DNA from: Pseudomonadota bacterium
GTDB lineage: Bacteria; Pseudomonadota; Gammaproteobacteria; Xanthomonadales; Xanthomonadaceae
Assembly (NCBI GenBank): GCA_023388355.1
Contig: JAEWGI010000071.1
Span: forward strand, 62,001 to 126,000
Length of the DNA: 64,000 bases
Direction: 5' to 3'
The position numbers and the translations under genes are program-made. The notes beneath the pieces were generated by a model. The model did no database searches. It was not told the DNA's origin and saw nothing but the letters and a program-made list of their open reading frames with translations. Below are positions 53,939 to 64,000 of this stretch, one piece after another (positions within the stretch are counted from its first letter, which is position 1; every line of letters begins with the position of its first letter).

Positions 53939-54937
53939 CTATCCGCCGTGCCCTCCCGGATCCGCGGCGAGCACCGTGCGATTGCGCCCGCTGCGCTTGG
54001 CCCGGTACATGGCCATGTCGGCGCGGGTCAGCCACTCGCCCGCCGGTTCACCCGGCCGGTACACGGCCCCGCCGATGGAGATGGTGATCGGGCGTCCGTT
54101 GCAGCGCAGCCCGCGTTCGACCGCGAGGCGCAACTTCTCGGCCGCCGCCCACAGCGCCTCCGCCCCGGCACCCGGCAGCAGCAGTCCGAACTCCTCCCCG
54201 CCAAGGCGCGAGAAGCGGTCGTCTCCACGCATGTTGTCGCGCACGATCTGCGCCAGCTGCACCAGTACCTGGTCGCCGGCCTTGTGGCCAAAGTCGTCGT
54301 TGATGCGCTTGAAGTGGTCGATGTCGAACACCAGCAGGCCCAGCGGGGTCGACTGGCGGCGACTGGTGGCGAGCGCGGCGTCGAATTCGGCGTCCAGCCC
54401 GCGCCGGTTGCTGGCGCCGGTGAGCGGATCGCGCAGGGCCATCGTCTCGAGCTGGGCGCGCTGGCGTTCGGCGCGCGTGGCGAACACGTAGGAGAACAGG
54501 CTCACCACCGCCGCGGTTGCCAGGAAGGCCAGCTTGTGGGCCGCGGTGGCCAGGGCGGCACCGCTGCCGGCCACCGCCAGCGTGGTCAGCGCCGAGATCA
54601 ACAGGGCCGGCCTGCGCCGCACCAGCAGGAAGTTCGCGACCAGCACCGGATACACCCAGAACACGCCCGACAGGCCGGCCAGATGGGCCACCCCGATCAC
54701 GCCGGCCGAATAACTCAGCGCGGCAAACAGCGCCGCGCCACGGCTGCGGTTGGTGAGCCATGCATACAGCGAGGCCGAGCCGATGCAGGCCACGATGAGC
54801 AGGTCGACGGCGGCCACCAGGGGCTGCCCCACGACGTAGCGATAGACCGCGAACGGCGTGATGCCGAGCACCGTGATGGTGCCGAACAGCACCAGGATCG
54901 CGAGATGGAAATTCGACGTCAGCCTGTGTGTCCACAT
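53939..54937 (-). CDS. Membrane diguanylate cyclase (GGDEF)
   Basis: The 332-aa protein has six N-terminal helices (about residues 12-170) and a C-terminal GGDEF domain with DPLTGASNRRGLD, DIDHFKRINDDFGHKAGD and active site SRLGGEEFGLLL. An RxxD inhibitory site is present (RGDD, five residues upstream of the GGEEF motif). The start is ATG at 54937; a longer frame to 55189 lacks family features. Third GGDEF protein in this window, with no adjacent partner. Confidence 0.9.
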   Translation of the reverse strand: MWTHRLTSNFHLAILVLFGTITVLGITPFAVYRYVVGQPLVAAVDLLIVACIGSASLYAWLTNRSRGAALFAALSYSAGVIGVAHLAGLSGVFWVYPVLVANFLLVRRRPALLISALTTLAVAGSGAALATAAHKLAFLATAAVVSLFSYVFATRAERQRAQLETMALRDPLTGASNRRGLDAEFDAALATSRRQSTPLGLLVFDIDHFKRINDDFGHKAGDQVLVQLAQIVRDNMRGDDRFSRLGGEEFGLLLPGAGAEALWAAAEKLRLAVERGLRCNGRPITISIGGAVYRPGEPAGEWLTRADMAMYRAKRSGRNRTVLAADPGGHGG

Positions 54938-55049
54938 CACGCCTCTCCGCCTGGCCCGTCGCGGCCACCTTGTCGATTGTGTCTTGACGCCGAGGGAAGG
55001 CTGGCGAGCCGCCGGATGCAGCGTCCAGCAGCGCGTGTTGGCCGAGGGC

Positions 55050-55235
55050 TTACCAGAGGTGCTGCCCGATGTGCGCCCTGAGCGCCGGACAATTCCCGAT
55101 CCTCGCAGCGTGGGCCCCGGCCATCCGTTCGGCCTGCTGCTCCATCGCATGCGCGTCACGCAGCCAATCGGGCAGGTGTCCGCGTGCATCAGTCACCAAT
55201 GAGTCTCCGGCGCGGGGAGTCGCGATTGTCTGCAT
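55050..55235 (-). pseudogene. Truncated DUF892 (YciE/YciF-like ferritin-like) gene remnant
   Basis: A 61-codon frame with LPDWLRDAHAMEQQAERMAG and NCPALRAHIGQHL, which is the N-terminal helix pair of DUF892 ferritin-like proteins (usually about 160-170 aa). A stop follows immediately (HLW*), and the expected continuation (further helices with metal ligands) is not recognisable in any frame downstream. A disrupted gene is the likeliest reading; a genuine short protein is possible. Confidence 0.5.
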
Positions 55236-55351
55236 CGGCGCGTCAACGTCGCGAGACAGCGGCGCGCGGCCAGCGGCGGGGGCGCCGCAAACGGCCGGGC
55301 GCCGGACGTGCACGGCAAGGCGCACCGCTTCGCCCGACCCGGTCGCCCTGC

Positions 55352-55897
55352 TCAGCGTGCGGCCTTGCGCACGCGTGGCGTGATCGCCACGTTCAGCCGG
55401 TCGCTCATCAGCTGCAGTTCGCCGTCCTGGATCATCGCGGTCAGGCGCATGCTGCGCTCGAGCAGTCCGGTCACCGCGTCGACGTCGGCGGCGGCGATGT
55501 CGATCACGGCGAGGTTGTCCAGGCGCGCCAGCGCATTCGCGGTCCGGTCCCACCAGATGTCCGAGGCGTTGCCGCCGTAGTTCACCACCACCACATCCCG
55601 GGCTCTGGCGCAGGCCTTGCGCACCCGGCTCTCGTCCGGGTGGCCGAGGTCGATCCAGCGCTCGATGTCGCCGGTGTAGTCGCGCTGCCACAGGTCGGGA
55701 TCCTCGGCGGTGCTCAGGCCGCGGCCGAACTCGAGGCGTTCGTCGGCGAACAGGGCGAACGCCAGCAGCCGCACCATCAGCCGCTCCGGGGTTTCGGACG
55801 GATGCCGGGCGAGGCTGAAGACATGGCTTGCGTAGTAGTGCCGGTCCATGTCGCTGACCTGCAGTTCGACCCTGTGGATGGTCGCGTTGGGTGCCAT
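55352..55897 (-). CDS. yaeQ: YaeQ family protein
   Basis: The 181-aa protein starts APNATIHRVELQVSDMDRHYY and contains HPSETPERLMVRLLAFALFA, the hallmarks of YaeQ, a PD-(D/E)XK-fold family of unknown function once proposed to act in transcription antitermination. The ATG at 55897 gives the standard start; an ATG at 55903 would add two residues. Confidence 0.92.
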   Translation of the reverse strand: MAPNATIHRVELQVSDMDRHYYASHVFSLARHPSETPERLMVRLLAFALFADERLEFGRGLSTAEDPDLWQRDYTGDIERWIDLGHPDESRVRKACARARDVVVVNYGGNASDIWWDRTANALARLDNLAVIDIAAADVDAVTGLLERSMRLTAMIQDGELQLMSDRLNVAITPRVRKAAR

Positions 55898-56068
55898 GTG
55901 CATGCCGGTTGCGGAAAGGCGCCATTGTAGTCGCCGCAGCCTTGCGTCATTCCGCCGCGAACCGGCGCACGGGAAAACCGACGCGGGCTGAACGCATGCA
56001 CGCGCACGCCACTGCGGCAGCACATCCCTCACGGCGCAATCATTGGACGCCTGCCAGCATCCGGGGCC

Positions 56069-56926
56069 ATGATGGCAGCTGAAGGAAACGCCCCCGCAGG
56101 GAGCTGGTTCGAGACCCGCCCGGCGCTGGTTCCGACGCCGCGTGCGCGCGATTGGGACATTACCGTGGCCGACGGTCCGGTGCTGGCGACGGCGATCCAC
56201 GACGGCCACGCGCTGCGCCCGTCCCTGCGGCCGCTGATGGCGCTCGACGACGGGCAGCGGCTGCGCGAGGAAGATCCCCTGACCGGGCTTCTGACCGATG
56301 TCGGCGACGTGCGCATCCGGGTTCCGGTATCGCGCTTCGAGGTCGACCTCAACCGCCCGCGCGACGGCGCCGTGTACGCGCGCCCCGAAGACTGCTGGGG
56401 CCTGCGCCTGTGGAATGCGCCGCTGCCCGCGGAAGAGGCCGCGCGCTCGGTCGCCATCTGGGACCGCTTCTACGCCATGGTGGCCGAGCTGGTCGAGCGC
56501 CTGCTCGAGCGCTGGGACACCCTGCTCCTGCTCGACCTGCACAGCTACAACCATCGCCGCGACGGCGCCGACGCGGCGCCCGCCGACGCCGCAGGCAACC
56601 CCGACATCGAGCTGGGCCTGACCACGGTCGCGCCGGGCCGCTGGATGCAGGTGGCCGAACGCTTCGCCCACGTGCTGCGGCAGACGCCCGTGTGCGGCCG
56701 TACCCCGGACGTGCGCGCCAACGTACGCTTCCCCACCGGCGGCCATTTCCCTGAATGGGTGTATGCGCGCTGGGGGCCGCGGGTGTGCACCATCTCGCCC
56801 GAGTACAAGAAGATCTTCATGGACGAGTGGACCGGGCGGGTCGACCTGCCCGCGCTGCGGGCGCTGCACGAGGGCCTGCGCGCGGCGGTCGATGCGATCC
56901 GCCCCGAGTTCCGGAGGATCGCTTGA
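56069..56926 (+). CDS. N-formylglutamate amidohydrolase-family protein
   Basis: A 285-aa protein with the FGase fold: ATAIHDGHALRPSL (metal His), VPVSRFEVDLNRPRDGAVY, LLLLDLHSYNHRRDG and ICR-like core replaced by RFPTGGHFPEWVY. These are HutG/FGase motifs, but no hut genes are near. It overlaps the QEGLA gene (TTG/TGA overlap) which overlaps an ATP-grasp gene; this trio recurs in proteobacteria and its joint function is unknown. Likely role: hydrolysis of an N-acyl or glutamyl peptide bond. Confidence 0.85.
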   Translation: MMAAEGNAPAGSWFETRPALVPTPRARDWDITVADGPVLATAIHDGHALRPSLRPLMALDDGQRLREEDPLTGLLTDVGDVRIRVPVSRFEVDLNRPRDGAVYARPEDCWGLRLWNAPLPAEEAARSVAIWDRFYAMVAELVERLLERWDTLLLLDLHSYNHRRDGADAAPADAAGNPDIELGLTTVAPGRWMQVAERFAHVLRQTPVCGRTPDVRANVRFPTGGHFPEWVYARWGPRVCTISPEYKKIFMDEWTGRVDLPALRALHEGLRAAVDAIRPEFRRIA

Positions 56927-58158
56927 ACGCACGCGCGCTCCCGCTGCCGCTCACGTCACCCGATGCCCGCGCCCTGCCGCCAGTGGCCGCGGACGTCGAC
57001 GCCGCGCTGCTGTCGATCGACACCCAGCTCGACTGGCTGCTCGCGCTCAACCCCCTGGGCACCGACGCGCTGTGGGATGAATTCGAGGCCAGCGGCCGGA
57101 CCACGGTCTCGCCATTGCGCTACGCCGAGCCGGTACTCGACCTGGACGCGATGCGCCGCCGCCTGCTGGCGCTGCCGGTGGACCGGATCGAATCTCCGCT
57201 GCTGGCCGACCTGCTGGCCGAGAAGCAGCGCGATCTCGGCCACACCATCGAACTGGTGCGGCTGCGCGGCACCGGCGCGTTCACCGCGGCGAGCATCGAA
57301 CTGTTCGGCGGGGTCGAGCCGGAGCTGCTGGCGCTGGCGCAGCGCCTGCTCGACGAGGTGGAGCCGGGCGAGCGGCTGGAGGCGGACATCGGCGTCGATG
57401 CGGTGGTGGCCGCGGTCGAGGACGAAGTCGCCTGGTACCGCGAGCGAGCGCCCGACTTCAGCCTGGACGTGATCGTCAACGCCGACATCGGCTCGCTGAT
57501 GATGGTCTCGCACGGACGCCTGTACCTCGATGCCGAACTGCGCCTTCCTCAGGCGCGCCTGCAGCCGCTGGTGCAGCACGAGATCGGCACCCACGTGGTC
57601 ACCCATTACAACGGCGCGCGCCAGCCGCTGCGCCAGCTGTCGGTCGGCCTGGCGCAGTACGATCCGCTGCAGGAGGGCTTGGGCGTGCTGGCCGAGTTCC
57701 TGGTCGGCTACCTGCCGGGCGAGCGCCTGCGCATCCTCGCCGCGCGCGTGCTGGCCGCCGACATGGCGATCCATCGCCAGGACATCCCCGCGATCTTCGC
57801 CTGCCTGCACGACCGGCACGGGTTCGCCACCGACGAGGCCTTCGACATCGCGGTGCGCGCCCTGCGCGGCGGCGGGCTGACCAAGGACGCGGTGTACCTG
57901 CGCGGCCTGTGCGACCTGCTCGCCGACCTGCGCGCGGGCGGCGAGTTCGAAACCCTGTTCGCCGGCAAGTTCGCGCTGCGTCATCGCGCCGCGCTGGCGC
58001 AGCTTGCGGACGAAGGCTGGGTCACTCCGCCGCGCCTGCTGCCGCGCTACGCCAGCGCCGCCGGCTTCCCGGCCGCCCTCGACCGCTGCCGCCGGCTCGA
58101 CATTGGCCAGCTGCACCACGCCCACCCCGCCCCCCTCCCGCTGGAATCGACTGCATGA
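56923..58158 (+). CDS. QEGLA-motif / DUF1704 metallopeptidase-like protein
   Basis: A 411-aa protein of the flavohemoglobin expression-modulating QEGLA family. It contains PLVQHEIGTHVVTHYNG (HExxxH zinc motif), then YDPLQEGLGVLAEFLVGYLPG, where the Glu may be the third ligand. Eukaryotic relatives of DUF1704 (MATCAP) are carboxypeptidases, so peptidase activity is plausible. The start is a TTG at 56923 overlapping the upstream stop by 4 bp, and the stop overlaps the next ATG, so the three genes are translationally coupled. Substrate unknown. Confidence 0.88.
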   Translation: MNARALPLPLTSPDARALPPVAADVDAALLSIDTQLDWLLALNPLGTDALWDEFEASGRTTVSPLRYAEPVLDLDAMRRRLLALPVDRIESPLLADLLAEKQRDLGHTIELVRLRGTGAFTAASIELFGGVEPELLALAQRLLDEVEPGERLEADIGVDAVVAAVEDEVAWYRERAPDFSLDVIVNADIGSLMMVSHGRLYLDAELRLPQARLQPLVQHEIGTHVVTHYNGARQPLRQLSVGLAQYDPLQEGLGVLAEFLVGYLPGERLRILAARVLAADMAIHRQDIPAIFACLHDRHGFATDEAFDIAVRALRGGGLTKDAVYLRGLCDLLADLRAGGEFETLFAGKFALRHRAALAQLADEGWVTPPRLLPRYASAAGFPAALDRCRRLDIGQLHHAHPAPLPLESTA

Positions 58159-59216
58159 GCGACCGCCCCCTGCGCCTGGGTTTCACCGTCAACGACGTCG
58201 CCACCGAACAGGACGACTACACCACCATCCGGCTGGCGCGCACCGCCGCCAGGCTCGGCCATTCGGTCGCGCTGATCGGCCTGGAGGGCTTCATCTACGA
58301 CCCGAGCGGGGTCGTCCACGCCAGGGCGCACCTGCCGCGCGAAACCGACTACGCGGACGATGCCGCGCTGCTGGCCGAGCTCCAGGGCGAGGACGCCCGG
58401 GTGGATCGCATCAACGTCGAGGAGCTGGACGTGCTGATGCTGCGCAGCGATCCGGCCGAGGAAGTGGTCGACCGTCCCTGGGCACCCAACAGCGCGCTGC
58501 TGTTCGCGCAGCTGGTGGTCGCTCGCGGCGTGATCGTGCTCAACGACCCGACCCACCTGACCGACGCGTCCAACAAGACCTACTTCCAGCATTTCCCCGA
58601 AGACGTGCGCCCGGTGACCTGCATCAGCCGCGATGCCGACGCGATCAAGGAGTTCATCTCGGCCCAGGGCGGTCGCGGCGTGATCAAGCCGCTGCAGGGA
58701 TCCGGCGGCCAGGGCGTGTTCGTGGTCAACGGCGACGGCGGCGCGAACGTCAACCAGATGATCGACGCGGTGATCCGCGACGGCTACGCGATCGCCCAGG
58801 AGTACCTGCCCGCCGCGGCCGACGGCGACCTGCGCCTGCTGACCCTCAACGGGCGCCCGCTCCAGGTCGACGGCCGCTACGCCTGCTTCCGCCGCTACAA
58901 CGACAGCGGCGACGCGCGCAGCAACATCAGCGCCGGCGGCAAGGTGGAACTGGCCGAGCCCGACGCCGACGCGCTGCACCTGGCCGAACTGGTGGCGCCG
59001 AAACTGATCCGCGACGGCATGTACCTGGCCGGACTCGACATTGTCGGCGACAAGCTGATGGAGGTGAACGTCGACACGCCCGGCGGCATCAACATGGCCG
59101 AGGAACTGACCGGGGTCGACTTCAGCGGCCACATCGTCGCCGACCTGGCGCGCAAGGTTCGCCTGCGCAACGAGTACCGTGGCAACCTGACCAACGTCGA
59201 GCTGGCGATGCTGTAG
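58155..59216 (+). CDS. Glutathione synthetase-like ATP-grasp ligase
   Basis: A 353-aa protein with ATP-grasp features: LDVLMLRSDP, LNDPTHLTDASNKTYFQHFPE, GGRGVIKPLQGSGGQGVF (ATP loop), AIAQEYLPAAADGDLRLL and LMEVNVDTPGGINMAEEL (metal residues). It resembles GshB but diverges at the N-terminus (LRLGFTVNDVATEQDDYTT). A true glutathione synthetase would normally be elsewhere; in this trio it probably forms a different glutamyl or peptide amide bond. Overlaps the QEGLA gene by ATGA. Confidence 0.88.
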   Translation: MSDRPLRLGFTVNDVATEQDDYTTIRLARTAARLGHSVALIGLEGFIYDPSGVVHARAHLPRETDYADDAALLAELQGEDARVDRINVEELDVLMLRSDPAEEVVDRPWAPNSALLFAQLVVARGVIVLNDPTHLTDASNKTYFQHFPEDVRPVTCISRDADAIKEFISAQGGRGVIKPLQGSGGQGVFVVNGDGGANVNQMIDAVIRDGYAIAQEYLPAAADGDLRLLTLNGRPLQVDGRYACFRRYNDSGDARSNISAGGKVELAEPDADALHLAELVAPKLIRDGMYLAGLDIVGDKLMEVNVDTPGGINMAEELTGVDFSGHIVADLARKVRLRNEYRGNLTNVELAML

Positions 59217-59321
59217 GTCGCGTCGCCCTCGGCGGACGGCAGCGCGGTGCCGGCGTGTCGATTCCGGCGGCCGTGCTGCGTCGTGGAAGCGGAACACCCA
59301 CCAGGCCACACGGAGCCCGCC

Positions 59322-59801
59322 ATGACACCGAAAAACCTCGTCTGCCTCTGGTTCGACGGCACCGCCCACGATGCCGCGACCTTCTACGCCCGCACCTTCC
59401 CCGACAGCCACGTCGACGGCGTGTATCGCGCGCCCGCGGACTTCCCCTCCGGCAAGGCCGGCGACGTGCTCACCGTGCGCTTCTCGGTCCTGGGCATCCC
59501 CTGCCTCGGCCTCAACGGCGGTCCGGCCTTCCCCCACAGCGAGGCGTTCTCGTTCCAGGTAGCCACCGACGACCAGGCCGAAACCGACCGCTACTGGGAC
59601 GCCATCGTCGGCAATGGCGGCGAGGAAAGCGCCTGCGGCTGGTGCCGCGACCGCTGGGGGCTGTCGTGGCAGATCACGCCGCGGGTGCTCACCGATGCGA
59701 TCGCCGATCCGGATCCGGCCGTGGCCGCCCGCGCCTTCCAGGCGATGATGGGCATGCGCAGGATCAGCGTCGCCGCGATCGAGGCCGCGGTCCGGGGCTG
59801 A
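59322..59801 (+). CDS. PhnB-like VOC family protein
   Basis: A 159-aa protein of the 3-demethylubiquinone-methyltransferase-like/PhnB branch of the vicinal oxygen chelate superfamily: LVCLWFDGTAHDAATFYARTF, FSVLGIPCLGLNGGPAF, ESACGWCRDRWGLSWQITP. Despite the database name, methyltransferase activity is not expected of this fold. Function unknown. Confidence 0.88.
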   Translation: MTPKNLVCLWFDGTAHDAATFYARTFPDSHVDGVYRAPADFPSGKAGDVLTVRFSVLGIPCLGLNGGPAFPHSEAFSFQVATDDQAETDRYWDAIVGNGGEESACGWCRDRWGLSWQITPRVLTDAIADPDPAVAARAFQAMMGMRRISVAAIEAAVRG

Positions 59802-59828
59802 TCCGCCGCGGCCGCGGCGCGTTCGCGC

Positions 59829-60197
59829 TCAGCCCTCGACCACCCAGGCCAGGGCGCGGGCGCGCTCGTCGGGCTCGAACACGCGATAGCTCACGAACGG
59901 CAGCAGCGCGCTTTCAACGCGCGTGCCGGCGCGCACCCAGGCCTGGTCGGCCACCACCGCGATGCGGCCGAACCGGCGCAGCTCCTTCATCAGCGGCATC
60001 GCGCGCGCCAGGTGGCCGCCGAAACCGGTCAGCTCCAGGCTGTCGAGCGAGCGCGTCTCGACGAACATGTGCAGCTTCGGATTCCGCGCCAGGGCGCCCT
60101 CGATACAGTCCATCAGCGCGTCCAGGTCTTCGGATGTGATCCGGTCCTGGAGCGTTACCGCGATCACGTCGTCGGCGGACGGGAGGAAGTGGTGCAT
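59829..60197 (-). CDS. SpoIIAA-like STAS/SEC14-fold protein
   Basis: A 122-aa soluble protein starting FLPSADDVIAVTLQDRITSEDLD, with MFVETRSLDSLELTGFGG and a C-terminal AWVRAGTRVESALLPFVSYRVFE, matching the SpoIIAA-like family (STAS fold). Such proteins are found alone in many proteobacteria; no kinase or phosphatase partner is encoded nearby. Divergent from the ABC exporter operon. Confidence 0.83.
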   Translation of the reverse strand: MHHFLPSADDVIAVTLQDRITSEDLDALMDCIEGALARNPKLHMFVETRSLDSLELTGFGGHLARAMPLMKELRRFGRIAVVADQAWVRAGTRVESALLPFVSYRVFEPDERARALAWVVEG

Positions 60198-60341
60198 GGG
60201 CGGCTCCGTCGGAGGGCGTGGCGCGGGATGCTACAGGGCCCGGCGTGGCCTTGGCGTGGACGCCGCGTCGGCACGACGCGATCCGTTGGCGGCATCACCG
60301 GTTTTCAGCCAAGATGCGTGCTTTGGCGGCAGGATCGGACG

Positions 60342-61598
60342 ATGGCTGACGATGTGGCGCGCCGCAGGCGATGGCTGCTGGCGGCAGCGGCAATCGCAGT
60401 GCTGCTGCTGGTGGTCTGGGCCGCGACCCGGCTGCGTGGGCCGCACCTGCCCGGCTACGAGATCGCCAGCGGGCCGCTGGTGCAGAACGTGGTTGCGACC
60501 GGGCGCGTGGCGGCGCCGTCGCGGGTGCTGGTGGGCGCGGAGATCGCCGGCCTGGTGCTCGAACGGCGGGTGATGGACGGCGACCGGGTCGAACCCGGCG
60601 ACGTGCTGGTGGTGCTGCGCGCACGCGACCTGCAGGCCCGCCGCGACGAGGCCCGGGCCGCGCTGGAGGCGCTGCGCACGACCGAGCGCCCCGACGCCCA
60701 GGCGCGCCTGCGCCAGGCGCGCGCCGAGCTGGCCCAGGCCGAACGCGAGCTTGCCCGCCGCCGCGAACTGGGCGAACGCCAGCTGGTATCGCGCGAGAGC
60801 GTGGAGGCGGCCAGCCAGACCGCCATCGCGGCACGTGCGGCTGCCGAACAGGCCCGGCTGGCGGTCGATGCGCTCGATGGCGGCGCTCGCGAGGCGCAGG
60901 CGCGCGAACGCCTCGAGGCTGCGGAGGCCGAGCTTGCGCGCGCGCAGATCCGCGCCACCGTTCCCGGCACCGTGCTGGTGCGCAGCGTCGAGCCGGGCGA
61001 TACCGTGAACCCGGGCGACGTGCTGCTGGAGATCGCCCGCGATGCGCCGGGCGAAGTCCTGGTGGCGCTGGACGAGAAGAACCTCGGCCGGCTCGAACCC
61101 GGGCAGCCGGCCACCTGCATCGCCGACGCGTTCCCGATGCGCCCGTTCGCCGCCAGCGTCTTCCACATCGCGCCCGGCGTGGATCCCACGCGAGGCACGG
61201 TCGACGTGCGCCTGCGCATCGACCCGGCCGCCGACTTCGTGCGGCAGGACATGACCGTCACCGCCACCCTGGTCACCGGCCGCCGCGAGGACGCGCTGGC
61301 CGTGCCCAACGACGCCCTGCTCGACGCCGACATCGGCAGCGACCGTGCCGCCGTGCTGCGCGTGGACGGCGGTCGCGTCGAGCGCGTGCCGGTGCGCCTG
61401 GGCCTGCGCGGCCTGGCGATGAGCGAAGTGCTGGAGGGGCTGTCCGCCGGCGACGAGGTGGTGGCCGCCGGCGCGCTCGCCCGCGACGCGCTGCCGGACG
61501 ACGGCGACCGCGTCCGCCTCCAGCTCCAGCCCGCGCCCGCCTCCACCGCGCAGCCGCGCGAGTCGCGCGACGGCGAGCTGCCGATGCCGTTCGACTGA
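60342..61598 (+). CDS. HlyD/MacA-type periplasmic adaptor of an ABC exporter
   Basis: The 418-aa protein has an N-terminal anchor (WLLAAAAIAVLLLVVWAAT), a barrel-sandwich (lipoyl-like) domain split by a long coiled-coil hairpin (about residues 90-200, AQARLRQARAELAQAERELA), and beta-barrel and membrane-proximal domains (VLVALDEKNLGRLEPGQPA). It should link the inner membrane ABC transporter encoded by the next two genes to the outer membrane. The spacing to the permease gene is 3 bp. Confidence 0.9.
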   Translation: MADDVARRRRWLLAAAAIAVLLLVVWAATRLRGPHLPGYEIASGPLVQNVVATGRVAAPSRVLVGAEIAGLVLERRVMDGDRVEPGDVLVVLRARDLQARRDEARAALEALRTTERPDAQARLRQARAELAQAERELARRRELGERQLVSRESVEAASQTAIAARAAAEQARLAVDALDGGAREAQARERLEAAEAELARAQIRATVPGTVLVRSVEPGDTVNPGDVLLEIARDAPGEVLVALDEKNLGRLEPGQPATCIADAFPMRPFAASVFHIAPGVDPTRGTVDVRLRIDPAADFVRQDMTVTATLVTGRREDALAVPNDALLDADIGSDRAAVLRVDGGRVERVPVRLGLRGLAMSEVLEGLSAGDEVVAAGALARDALPDDGDRVRLQLQPAPASTAQPRESRDGELPMPFD

Positions 61599-61601
61599 AC
61601 G

Positions 61602-63501
<1,900 letters not shown>

Positions 63502-63620
63502 CGCGCCGACCCCGCCGGTAGTGCCGCCGGTCGGAAGCCGCGGGGGCGGCCCGTGCGGCTGTCCGCCGTCGCCGGCTGCCTGCGTAGTAGTCGTCATTGG
63601 CGACCACTCCAGGAGGCAGC

Positions 63621-64000
63621 ATGCGCAGGAACGCACCCCGGCCAGCACCGACGCCAGTGACCGCGCACCCGGCCGGGACCGGTTTGCGCTGGCTGGCGGC
63701 GCTGGCGCTCGCAGCCTCGACCACGGCGGGCGCGCAGCAGTTCACGCCACCACGCCCCGACACGTTCGACGATGTCGCCGCGCCGGCGGAACGGCTTGTG
63801 GTCGCGCTGCCCGAGGAAGTCGTCTTCGACGGCATCGAACTCGATTCCCCCACGCGCGCCGGGATCATCGAGAACATCCGCAAGGCGGACGCGCGCGCCA
63901 TGACCGTCCTGCCCGTCGGCCCGGGCCTGGTCGCGCAGCAGGTGCCCGATGGCAACGTCGTGTTTCCGCTGGACATGGCGACGCTGGCGCAGCAGATCGG
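63621..64000 (+). CDS. Secreted hypothetical protein (partial, 3' end outside window)
   Basis: ATG at 63621 follows AGGAGGC, a strong ribosome site. The first 126 residues show a signal peptide ([19 protein letters not shown]) and a mature start [20 protein letters not shown], then [27 protein letters not shown]. The frame is open to the window end. I do not recognise the family; it is about 120 bp after the ABC exporter but probably separately expressed. Confidence 0.65.
   Translation, partial: MRRNAPRPAPTPVTAHPAGTGLRWLAALALAASTTAGAQQFTPPRPDTFDDVAAPAERLVVALPEEVVFDGIELDSPTRAGIIENIRKADARAMTVLPVGPGLVAQQVPDGNVVFPLDMATLAQQI

Overview
The window is about 64 kb of GC-rich chromosome from a gammaproteobacterium, most likely Xanthomonadaceae/Lysobacteraceae (Lysobacter/Luteimonas/Xanthomonas relatives). 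The evidence is very high GC with long shadow ORFs, a MetX-fold protein of the Xanthomonas serine O-succinyltransferase type, the gene order comEC-exbB-exbD-msbA-lpxK, and abundant dispersed palindromes of the kind found in that family. No replication origin, rRNA, phage or CRISPR array was seen.

Layout. 1-8 kb (minus strand): the end of a glutamate synthase-like gene, then uvrC-pgsA-tRNA-Gly-tRNA-Cys-tRNA-Leu(UAA), the same order as E. coli uvrC-pgsA-glyW-cysT-leuZ, except that the leucine tRNA is split by a 221-nt group I intron. Upstream lie a thioredoxin/NHL protein, a low-molecular-weight phosphatase and kdsB. 8-14.5 kb: lpxK, msbA, exbD, exbB, comEC (lipid A kinase and export, proton channel, DNA uptake). 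14.9-20 kb: an FAD oxidoreductase, an omega-amidase-like nitrilase, an IS110 element with a recognisable bridge-RNA region inserted in a REP palindrome, an aminotransferase and a DUF3293 protein. 20.2-27.7 kb: complete ccmABCDEFGHI cytochrome c maturation operon, interrupted by two dispersed repeats. 27.8-39.6 kb: serine O-succinyltransferase, tRNA-Leu(CAA), an aldose dehydrogenase-like lipoprotein, DUF2235, extensin-like, RidA, SlyD, a diguanylate cyclase, an EEP-family protein and an acyltransferase. 39.8-47.2 kb: a secreted beta-helix protein with a LacI-type operator, exonuclease III, a HbpS-like protein, a cytochrome c/sugar dehydrogenase fusion and a ToxR/CadC-type regulator with beta-propeller repeats.

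47.6-50.4 kb holds the most unusual locus: a 77-aa peptide resembling split-borosin RiPP precursors, followed 22 bp later by an 837-aa membrane protein with a TPR region, a GGDEF domain and a C-terminal domain carrying the signature motifs of borosin alpha-N-methyltransferases. This suggests a peptide backbone N-methylation system physically joined to a diguanylate cyclase module.

50.9-64 kb: GH51 arabinofuranosidase, LD-carboxypeptidase, another diguanylate cyclase, a truncated DUF892 ferritin-like gene, YaeQ, an overlapping trio (N-formylglutamate amidohydrolase-like, QEGLA/DUF1704 metallopeptidase-like, glutathione-synthetase-like ATP-grasp), a PhnB-like protein, a STAS-like protein, a three-gene ABC exporter and the start of a secreted protein cut by the window edge. 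All functions are inferred by reading translated sequence; no database search was run.
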